Part shown: positions 1 to 4,396 of the stretch, piece after piece
How positions within the stretch are numbered: position 1 is the stretch's first letter
Layout: every line of letters begins with the position of its first letter
Origin: Planctomycetota bacterium
GTDB taxonomy: Bacteria; Planctomycetota; Phycisphaerae; Sedimentisphaerales; Anaerobacaceae
Assembly: GCA_026386835.1 (NCBI GenBank)
Contig: JAPLMV010000173.1
Coordinates: 1-6,404, forward strand
Direction: 5' to 3'
Length of the DNA: 6,404 bases
The notes under the pieces: generated by a model
Database searches by the model: none
What the model was told of the DNA's origin: nothing
What the model saw: the letters and a program-made list of their open reading frames with translations, nothing else
Position numbers and translations under genes: made by a program

Positions 1-57
1 AATGACTCGCGGTGGAAATCCTGGTTTACTAACCTGCCGAATAAATTCTGGTGCTAA
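1..57 (+). CDS. Possible C-terminal end of an upstream plus-strand gene (partial)
   Basis: Frame 1 is open from the window edge to a TAA at 55-57 and reads NDSRWKSWFTNLPNKFWC. The stretch contains several Trp, Phe and Lys residues and would end convergently, 16 bp before the stop of the minus-strand lipoprotein gene. Only 18 codons are visible, so no family can be assigned. Frame 2 is also open here and reads MTRGGNPGLLTCRINSGAN, so the choice of frame is not secure. This is a tentative call based on open frame and position only. Confidence 0.25.
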   Translation, partial: NDSRWKSWFTNLPNKFWC

Positions 58-73
58 CTGATGGGTGGCATTG

Positions 74-613
74 CTATTTTGGGACATAGTTGAATTTTTG
101 TCCGCCGGCAGCGGCATCGACCATTAAGCCGACCTCCGCCATAATAAAGACCGCCATTCCGTCTTTGTAATCGGCTTTAGCGGCGACACCAGCGTAAGCA
201 GCAATGGCTGTAACCTGGGCAGCAAAGGTGTATTCGTCAGATTTGAAGGCATCAAGGTCGTATTTGTCTTTGAAAAAGATAATTTCGCGGTAGAACTCAC
301 CGCCGAAGGATAAGCCGAGAGTGCCCTGAGTCATATTGCAATAGCCAACCATTATATCTTTTTCATAAACCTGACCATGGCCGTAAGCGCCGCCTACGAT
401 GAAGCCGCCTTTGAAAATCTTGGGAACGATGGCATAGCCATAAGATTTTTGGAAGAATTTTTCAATGGTGGGGTCTTTGGCTTTGAAAAGGGCGATTGCC
501 TCCTGGGATTCTGATGCAAGAACATCTTTACCTTCCTGTTCTTCGGGTGCGGTGGAACAGCCTGCTCCAGCCAGAAACAGCATAACTATGGAAATGCTAA
601 CTGCCTGTCTCAT
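74..613 (-). CDS. SYLF (YSC84)-domain lipoprotein
   Basis: A 179-residue secreted protein, probably lipid-anchored. Residues 1-19 are a short signal peptide: Arg2, a hydrophobic stretch, then AGAGC with Cys19 as the likely lipidated residue. The lipobox is weak because the -3 residue is Gly rather than Leu. An acidic linker follows. From about residue 55 to the end the protein matches the SYLF/YSC84 family, including AIVPKIFKGGFIVGGAYGHG (61-80), the VGYCNMTQGTLGLSFGGE segment and the closing GLMVDAAAGGQKF. SYLF domains bind phosphoinositides or other lipids in eukaryotes. Bacterial members are envelope proteins of poorly known role. The start at 613 is chosen because AAGGAG (621-626, minus strand) lies 7 bp upstream. 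A TTG at 634 would add seven residues but would swallow this Shine-Dalgarno. The gene follows the symporter on the same strand, but a terminator separates them, so it probably has its own promoter or is fed by read-through. Confidence 0.88.
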   Translation of the reverse strand: MRQAVSISIVMLFLAGAGCSTAPEEQEGKDVLASESQEAIALFKAKDPTIEKFFQKSYGYAIVPKIFKGGFIVGGAYGHGQVYEKDIMVGYCNMTQGTLGLSFGGEFYREIIFFKDKYDLDAFKSDEYTFAAQVTAIAAYAGVAAKADYKDGMAVFIMAEVGLMVDAAAGGQKFNYVPK

Positions 614-637
614 TTTTTGTCTCCTTAAACCCAAGAG

Positions 638-669
638 AAAAACGGTAGGGTAAAGACCCCACCCTACCG
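638..669 (-). terminator. Rho-independent terminator after the symporter gene
   Basis: Read on the minus strand, a 9-bp stem CGGTAGGGT/ACCCTACCG (661-669 with 643-651) with a 9-nt loop is followed directly by TTTTT (642-638). It lies 56 bp beyond the symporter stop and ends only 12 bp before the lipoprotein's Shine-Dalgarno (626-621). It is therefore well placed to end symporter transcription, or to act as an attenuator on read-through into the lipoprotein gene. The stem is perfect. No equal T-tract follows on the plus strand. Confidence 0.8.
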
Positions 670-724
670 GACTAAGGTTTATTCAAGAAATGGTACTGGT
701 AAAGTTTGGAAAAAGCAAACAATT

Positions 725-1960
725 TCAGGTATTTTCGGAGTTCATCCAGTTTTTTCCGTTAAGGATTCGAGCGACGAGCATGGATGCGACGTTGTCTCCG
801 ACGGAATTAACCATTGTAGCTGGCGGGTCAACGAGTGTTCCGACCAGAGTGATAATCGGCATAGCTTCGATTGGAAAGCCGTACAAGGTGATAATCATAA
901 TCTCGCCGAGCATACCGCCTGCAGGGATTCCGCTGACGACTATTCCGGCCAGGAGTGCGACGCCGATAGCGGTTAAAAAATCGCCCAGACCGTGGAAGTT
1001 CATATTAAACAGGCCGAACAAGAGGGATATTTTGAGAACGGCGGCAAGGCAGGAGCCGTCCATGTGGGCGGTAGCGCCGATGGGGATAACGACCTCGGAG
1101 ATGTCTTTTGGGATTCCGATTTTATTGGCGGCGTCGAGGTTTGCGGGGATAGTGGCGATGCTGCTGCCGGTAGCCCATGCGGTTAATGAGGCGGGCAGGA
1201 TGTTCGACCAGAATTTTTTAACGGCGGCCAGTCGGCCTGCAATGTAAACGTAAATTGAAAAGCCGACAAAGAAATAGAGAATCGCCATCGGGTAATAAAC
1301 GATAATAGCACGGAAGTATGAGCCGAGAAGCTGCGGGCCGAACATGCCGACCAGATATGCGAAATAGGCACCCAGGCCGATAGGGGCGTAGAACATAATA
1401 TAGGAAATGGCTTTACTGAAGACTTCGTTGCCGGCGATTAAAAAATTGGTGAATGCCTTTCCTTTTTCGCCGACAGCGGAGGCAGCCAGGCCAGTGAGGA
1501 TGGAGAATACAATCAGGGCAAGCATATTTTTCTTTGAGAGGATTTCGTTGAAGTCGGCGACAGTGAAGGCTTTTACGATTTGTTCGAGGATTTTAAGCTG
1601 TTCGGTATTTGCGGGGGCGTTTAGGTTTAGTGTTATGCCTTTGGCTGGCGGGAAGATTTTGACGGCGACGACCATCATGGCTGAGGCGATGATGCCGGTT
1701 ACGACGAAGATGACAATCATCGAGGTGAGGATTTTGCCGAGGCGTTTTAAGTCGGTCATTGCGGCGACGGCGGAGGATATGGAAAAAAAGACCATAGGGA
1801 CAACAATGGTAAAGAGCAGATTGAGAAAGACGTCGCCGAATGGTTTGAAGAACCAGGAACGGCCTTTGAATACCAGTCCCAGCAAAGAGCCGAGAATAAT
1901 GGAAAAGATTAAAAGCAGTGAGAAGGAATAGCTTTTTAGGAATACTGATTTAAGTTTCAT
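725..1960 (-). CDS. Dicarboxylate/amino acid:cation symporter family (DAACS, SLC1/GltPh-like), divergent
   Basis: A 411-residue polytopic membrane protein of the family that includes GltP, DctA, GltPh and mammalian EAAT/ASCT, which couple substrate uptake to Na+ or H+. The length is normal for bacterial members. The C-terminal transport core is clear: HP1-like ATGSSIATIP (263-272), the TM7 signature GATAHMDGS (295-303, NMDGT in GltPh), HP2-like SGIPAGG (343-349), and TM8 DPPATMVNSVGDN (378-390). By comparison with GltPh, D378, T382, N385 and D389 match D394, T398, N401 and D405. Arg397, which binds the substrate side-chain carboxylate, is Ala381. HP1 Arg276 is Gly265, and Asn310 of NMDGT is His299. 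A neutral or otherwise unusual substrate is therefore inferred. The ATG at 1960 has no good Shine-Dalgarno and overlaps the stop of a six-codon upstream ORF. The gene follows the carboxypeptidase gene by 42 bp and ends at the terminator at 638-669. Confidence 0.9.
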   Translation of the reverse strand: MKLKSVFLKSYSFSLLLIFSIILGSLLGLVFKGRSWFFKPFGDVFLNLLFTIVVPMVFFSISSAVAAMTDLKRLGKILTSMIVIFVVTGIIASAMMVVAVKIFPPAKGITLNLNAPANTEQLKILEQIVKAFTVADFNEILSKKNMLALIVFSILTGLAASAVGEKGKAFTNFLIAGNEVFSKAISYIMFYAPIGLGAYFAYLVGMFGPQLLGSYFRAIIVYYPMAILYFFVGFSIYVYIAGRLAAVKKFWSNILPASLTAWATGSSIATIPANLDAANKIGIPKDISEVVIPIGATAHMDGSCLAAVLKISLLFGLFNMNFHGLGDFLTAIGVALLAGIVVSGIPAGGMLGEIMIITLYGFPIEAMPIITLVGTLVDPPATMVNSVGDNVASMLVARILNGKNWMNSENT

Positions 1961-1977
1961 AGGGATAATATCGGCAT
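1957..1977 (-). other. Six-codon upstream ORF overlapping the symporter start (ATGA)
   Basis: On the minus strand, ATG at 1977-1975 opens the frame MPILSL, which stops at TGA 1959-1957. The stop shares bases with the symporter ATG (1960-1958) in an ATGA overlap. The symporter lacks a recognisable Shine-Dalgarno, so termination and restart from this mini-ORF is a possible way to load ribosomes. The mini-ORF has no clear ribosome binding site either, and ATGA overlaps can arise by chance. Confidence 0.25.
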
Positions 1978-1988
1978 GAGTCTATATT

Positions 1989-1994
1989 TTTATA
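1989..1994 (-). promoter_or_regulatory. Candidate -10 element for the symporter
   Basis: TATAAA reads on the minus strand at 1994-1989, in an A/T-rich part of the 42-bp gap between the carboxypeptidase stop and the symporter start. Transcription would begin near 1982, giving a leader of about 22 nt. No convincing -35 hexamer sits 16-18 bp upstream, so the promoter may be weak or absent, with the symporter carried on the upstream transcript. Confidence 0.25.
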
Positions 1995-2002
1995 CAGTGG
2001 TG

Positions 2003-2785
2003 TTATTGCTGTTTATTGTAGTGCCAGTGCCAGGGTTCGAAGGCGATGCCATCGTTGGAATCCTTTGGGTATGAGAGAGAGAAATTGAAGTTTTGGGCGT
2101 TTTTTACAAGCCAGGCGTATTCGGGGAGGACTTCGAAGAGCTGCGGGTTGTTTTGGCCGTCAATGCCGTCTTCGTTGACGAAGTCGATGGCCTGTAGTCG
2201 CGGGCAGCCGTGCTCGCTGTAGCCGGGCAGTGCGACAAATTTTGCGGTTTCGCGGATGGAGTAGTTGTGGTTTTTGAGACTTGCCAGGAACAGGTATAAC
2301 TGGTATGCACTGGAGCGGTAGCCGGACTCGACATAAAGGCGTTTGCCGAGGTCTTTTTGCATTGCGTCCATCATTTTGGTGCAGCTTTGATTGACATCTT
2401 TTGGCAGGAATTGCGGGGGCAGGGTCTGGAATTCGCCATTGACTTTGATTTTCTGTCCCTTAATGGTAACGAGTTCTTCATTGTTGGCTACGATTCCGAG
2501 GTAGGGGATTTTGACGGACAGGGTATTTGCGTCTAAGTTTTCGAAATTTTTGAGGAATATTTTCTGGCTTTCAGTAAGCGGGGCGTAAAGCTCGTCGAGT
2601 GTGAGTGAGGCGAGGTTGTTTTTTTCTCTTCTTTCCTTGATTACAGGTGCGAATCTGTCGAGGATGATTTCGACTTTGTTGACATCTGGCGGTGATAGGC
2701 GATTGACGTTGGGGTCAGCAAGGGCGGGGGCGGTAAACGAAAATAAAAAGCAAAAATCAAAAATAAAAATTGCCGGCACATTCAT
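2003..2785 (-). CDS. Secreted D-alanyl-D-alanine carboxypeptidase, VanY/LdcB type (peptidase M15B)
   Basis: A 260-residue exported zinc peptidase predicted to remove the terminal D-Ala from peptidoglycan stem peptides in the periplasm. Residues 1-23 form a Phe-rich signal sequence ending in ALA, a plausible signal peptidase I site. About 110 residues of unassigned sequence follow, then the M15B core from about 125 to 256. SGYRSS (154-159) holds the conserved Arg157. PGYSEH (187-192) gives zinc ligand His192, AIDF gives Asp201, and FEPWHWHY (249-256) gives catalytic Glu250 and zinc ligand His253. All key residues are present. The usual His-x6-Asp spacing is, however, His-x8-Asp here, from a CP-containing insertion. 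The ATG at 2785 is the only plausible start, because an in-frame TAA lies seven codons upstream and the next Met is far inside the domain. The Shine-Dalgarno is weak (AGAG). A candidate promoter lies at 2831-2858. Confidence 0.88.
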   Translation of the reverse strand: MNVPAIFIFDFCFLFSFTAPALADPNVNRLSPPDVNKVEIILDRFAPVIKERREKNNLASLTLDELYAPLTESQKIFLKNFENLDANTLSVKIPYLGIVANNEELVTIKGQKIKVNGEFQTLPPQFLPKDVNQSCTKMMDAMQKDLGKRLYVESGYRSSAYQLYLFLASLKNHNYSIRETAKFVALPGYSEHGCPRLQAIDFVNEDGIDGQNNPQLFEVLPEYAWLVKNAQNFNFSLSYPKDSNDGIAFEPWHWHYNKQQ

Positions 2786-2830
2786 ATTTACTCTGTAACA
2801 AACTTAGACATCGTTGTAGTTAGCGAAGAT

Positions 2831-2858
2831 ATTTTAGCGGGGTGAAGTTTTTTTGCAA
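2831..2858 (-). promoter_or_regulatory. Candidate sigma-70 promoter for the carboxypeptidase gene
   Basis: On the minus strand TTGCAA (2858-2853) and TAAAAT (2836-2831) are separated by 16 bp. The -10 matches the consensus at 5 of 6 positions and the -35 at 4 of 6. Transcription would start near 2824, about 39 nt before the ATG at 2785. This is prediction from hexamers only. Confidence 0.4.
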
Positions 2859-2956
2859 GTGATTTGTACTAAAAATAGCGTACAGCGGAGAGCGGATGTC
2901 GGACGGCAAAACGGTTGAACGGTAAAGAGCGGCCGAGAAAAAGGCGGAAAATAGGA

Positions 2957-3145
2957 ATGAACAGAAAAGCCCTTTACAAGTATATCGAAAGCGGGGGTAT
3001 ATTTGCGATAGAGACGGATGCGAAGGGAAATGTAATTTCGACATATGGGTCGCTGCTTACGAAAGATTTAGACCCGAAGGAGCTTGATTACGATAATCAC
3101 TTCACTGATGAAATTAAAGAGAAGATAGAAAAATTTGTTTTGTGA
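2957..3145 (+). CDS. Small hypothetical protein (62 aa), unrecognised
   Basis: I do not recognise this protein. The N-terminal half (MNRKALYKYIESGGIFAIET) is basic and then hydrophobic. A DAKGNV turn flanked by alternating residues suggests a beta hairpin, and the C-terminal half is rich in Asp, Glu and Lys (DPKELDYDNHF) with a probable closing helix (DEIKEKIEKFVL). No membrane segment or signal peptide is seen, so it is likely cytoplasmic. The ATG at 2957 is preferred because AGGCGG (2942-2947) lies about 9 bp upstream. A TTG at 2915 would add a highly basic 14-residue stretch and looks less natural. Normal amino-acid composition and a plausible ribosome site favour a real gene. The gene is transcribed away from the carboxypeptidase gene, and no clear promoter or terminator is seen. 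Confidence 0.6.
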   Translation: MNRKALYKYIESGGIFAIETDAKGNVISTYGSLLTKDLDPKELDYDNHFTDEIKEKIEKFVL

Positions 3146-3242
3146 CGAAAAAAGAGGATTATCTTGACGTGCACCCTGCCCTGAGCGGTTTTTTCCCAAA
3201 AACAGACAGCAAAATAAATTTTATTTATGTTCCAAAAAGGTA

Positions 3243-3271
3243 TTGACACAGACCGGCTTTGCGTATATATT
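3243..3271 (+). promoter_or_regulatory. Strong sigma-70 promoter of the RRM gene
   Basis: TTGACA (3243-3248) is a perfect -35 hexamer. TATATT (3266-3271) matches the -10 consensus at 5 of 6 positions, and the spacer is exactly 17 bp. An A/T-rich tract at 3211-3229 lies just upstream, where an UP element would act. Transcription is expected to begin near 3278. No other promoter this good was found in the window, which suggests high expression. Confidence 0.78.
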
Positions 3272-3277
3272 GCGAAC

Positions 3278-3567
3278 AAATGAATTGGATACTAATTAGC
3301 TTTTAGGGGAGACCTTTACAGGGGTAAGAACCCAGCTTTTGAAGACTGCTATATCGGCGTAGATTAGCGATTGAGAAAAGTGCCGAACCTTGCCTAAATT
3401 AGACATTCAAATGCAGATGATATTAAAACCTAAACTGATAGTAACTGAAACGGCATAAAGCCTGTTTTCAGAACAAGTTAGGAAAAGTACATAAAGTTGA
3501 GAAAATCCGCAATCGTGCGGTAATTTATTAGAAGCCGGGAATCCGGCAAAATTAGAAAGGAATAGAA
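3278..3567 (+). promoter_or_regulatory. Long structured 5' leader of the RRM gene; possible regulatory RNA element
   Basis: About 290 nt separate the predicted transcription start from the RRM ATG. Pairings visible by eye are: GGGT/ACCC (3322-3325 with 3330-3333), which excludes TTTAC/GTAAG (3315-3319 with 3324-3328); TCGGC/GCCGA (3354-3358 with 3382-3386); CCTAAAC/GTTAGG with one bulge (3429-3435 with 3477-3482), enclosing CTGAAA/TTTCAG plus GGC/GCC (3445-3471); CCGCA-ATCG-TGCGG (3507-3520); and GCCGG-GAAT-CCGGC (3534-3547), just before the Shine-Dalgarno. A second CCTAA at 3393-3397 could compete for the same TTAGG. I recognise no known riboswitch motif. By analogy with cspA-type leaders, temperature control or binding by the encoded protein is possible but is inference. 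A separate small RNA gene is the alternative. Confidence 0.5.
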
Positions 3568-3945
3568 ATGAACATTTATGTAGGTAATTTGTCCTTTGAG
3601 GTTAAAGAGGACGACCTTCGCCAGGCCTTTGAGGCACATGGCAAGGTAGAGTCCGCAACCATAATAATGGACAAATTCAGCGGCGAATCAAGAGGATTCG
3701 GCTTTGTGGAAATGCCGTCCAAGGACGAGGCCACAGCAGCAATCGCCGAGATGAACGGCAAGGACCTTAAGGGACGCGCCCTTAACGTCAATGAGGCACG
3801 CCCGAAGACTGAGGGCGGCGGCGGTGGCGGTGGCGGAAGAGGCGGCCCAAGACGCAGCGGTGGTGGCGGCGGCGGTGGTGGCCGCGGCGGTAGAGGTGGC
3901 TTTGGCGGTGGCGGCGGTGGTGGCGGCGGAAGACGCAGCTATTAA
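3568..3945 (+). CDS. Single-RRM glycine-rich RNA-binding protein
   Basis: A 125-residue RNA-binding protein. One RNA recognition motif spans residues 1-78, with RNP2 IYVGNL (3-8) and RNP1 RGFGFVEM (42-49). Tyr4, Phe44 and Phe46 are at the usual aromatic RNA-contact positions. The tail (83-125) is disordered and low in complexity: 31 Gly and 7 Arg in 43 residues, ending RRSY, similar to the RGG-like tails of plant and cyanobacterial glycine-rich proteins. Such proteins bind single-stranded RNA and are often cold-induced RNA chaperones. That role is inferred here. The ATG at 3568 has a clear AAAGGA (3556-3561) 6 bp upstream. The gene has its own promoter, a leader of about 290 nt and a terminator at 3978-4010, so it appears monocistronic. 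The tail is encoded by GGC/GGT repeats and may vary in length by slippage. Confidence 0.95.
   Translation: MNIYVGNLSFEVKEDDLRQAFEAHGKVESATIIMDKFSGESRGFGFVEMPSKDEATAAIAEMNGKDLKGRALNVNEARPKTEGGGGGGGGRGGPRRSGGGGGGGGRGGRGGFGGGGGGGGGRRSY
3827..3939 (+). repeat. GGC/GGT low-complexity tract in the RRM gene
   Basis: The tail coding sequence is made of runs of GGC and GGT codons broken by Arg codons. The decamer AAGACGCAGC occurs twice (3849-3858 and 3930-3939), each time near a glycine run, which suggests the tail grew by internal duplication. GGA is used for Gly only next to AGA. The tract is strongly strand-biased for G and prone to replication slippage. Confidence 0.7.
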
Positions 3946-3977
3946 CAGCATGCTATCGAACGAATAGCGTTTCACAG

Positions 3978-4010
3978 GCGTGGGGTTTTTATACCCCACG
4001 CTTTTATTTT
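3978..4010 (+). terminator. Rho-independent terminator of the RRM gene
   Basis: A perfect 9-bp stem GCGTGGGGT/ACCCCACGC (3978-3986 with 3993-4001) with a 6-nt loop TTTTAT is followed by TTTTATTTT (4002-4010). It begins 32 bp after the RRM stop. A smaller hairpin, GCTAT/ATAGC (3952-3956 with 3964-3968), lies between the stop and the terminator and may protect the 3' end. Confidence 0.9.
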
Positions 4011-4039
4011 ACAGCAGTCTTTTCTCGTTAAGCAGCATT

Positions 4040-4351
4040 ATGAAAAAATGTCCATTTTGCGCAGAGGAAATACAGGAACAGGCCATAAAATGCCGCTTCT
4101 GCGGTGAATTTCTCGATAAACCAGCCGGGCCAAAAATCAAATGGTATTTCAATACATCCACAGTAGTAATTGCTATACTTTGTGTCGGTCCCTTTGCCCT
4201 GCCGCTGGTATTGTTTCATCCACGTTACAGCACGACCACAAAAATTGCGGTTTCAATTCTGGTGGTCATAGTAACCGTTTTGTCCGCCTATTTCGTCGGC
4301 TATCTGTACAGCAATTTGATGGCACAGATAAATGCGCTCGGGACTCATTAA
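4040..4351 (+). CDS. Small zinc-ribbon membrane protein
   Basis: A 103-residue protein with an N-terminal zinc ribbon and two predicted membrane helices. The ribbon has two CxxC knuckles, CPFC (Cys4, Cys7) and CRFC (Cys18, Cys21), in the common form CPFCAEEIQ...IKCRFCGE found in many small bacterial proteins of unknown function. Hydrophobic stretches at about 39-59 and 68-92 should span the inner membrane, joined by a short basic loop (HPRYSTTTK). The ribbon would face the cytoplasm. The biochemical role is unknown, and protein-protein or nucleic-acid contacts are possible. The ATG at 4040 is chosen because it starts the ribbon. An ATG at 3980 in the same frame would begin inside the RRM terminator hairpin and is unlikely. 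The Shine-Dalgarno is poor and no promoter is obvious in the 29 bp after the terminator, so expression may depend on read-through or on a promoter overlapping the hairpin. Confidence 0.82.
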   Translation: MKKCPFCAEEIQEQAIKCRFCGEFLDKPAGPKIKWYFNTSTVVIAILCVGPFALPLVLFHPRYSTTTKIAVSILVVIVTVLSAYFVGYLYSNLMAQINALGTH

Positions 4352-4396
4352 TCCCACATTCCTATATTTATCCGCCGTTCATTTGTCGGATTTGGC

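Larger units (their letters stand above)
3146..3567 (+). other. 422-bp intergenic region: promoter plus long structured leader of the RRM gene
   Basis: No protein gene is supported here. The left part (3146-3242) contains a T-run at 3189-3194 without a matching stem and an A/T-rich imperfect palindrome at 3214-3228 that could act as an UP element. A strong promoter follows at 3243-3271. The remaining 290 nt or so are the predicted 5' leader of the RRM gene, described separately. Confidence 0.7.

Noticed and set aside
690..1931. Long plus-strand open frames across the symporter gene (690-1247 and 1407-1931)
   Set aside because: They lie antisense to a clear membrane transporter with family motifs, and their translations look like shadow frames with no recognisable domain.
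3167..3200. Possible terminator after the 62-residue gene (T-run at 3189-3194)
   Set aside because: I could not find a matching GC-rich stem before the T-run.
3278..3567. Known riboswitch, 6S RNA, tmRNA or tRNA in the RRM leader
   Set aside because: I looked for consensus cores and for a tRNA cloverleaf or CCA end and found none. It is kept only as an unclassified structured leader.
3576..3999. Minus-strand open frames across the RRM gene, including an Ala/Thr-rich one
   Set aside because: They are the reverse reading of the GGC/GGT tract and the RRM, and they run through the terminator hairpin.
3980..4039. Extended start for the zinc-ribbon protein at 3980
   Set aside because: The start would lie inside the RRM terminator stem, and the extra residues come from the T-rich loop and tail. 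The ribbon begins at the ATG at 4040.
4370..4391. Hairpin ATCCG/CGGAT between the convergent zinc-ribbon and mannosidase genes
   Set aside because: The stem is only 5 bp with a 12-nt loop and has no T-tract on either strand, which is too weak to call a terminator.
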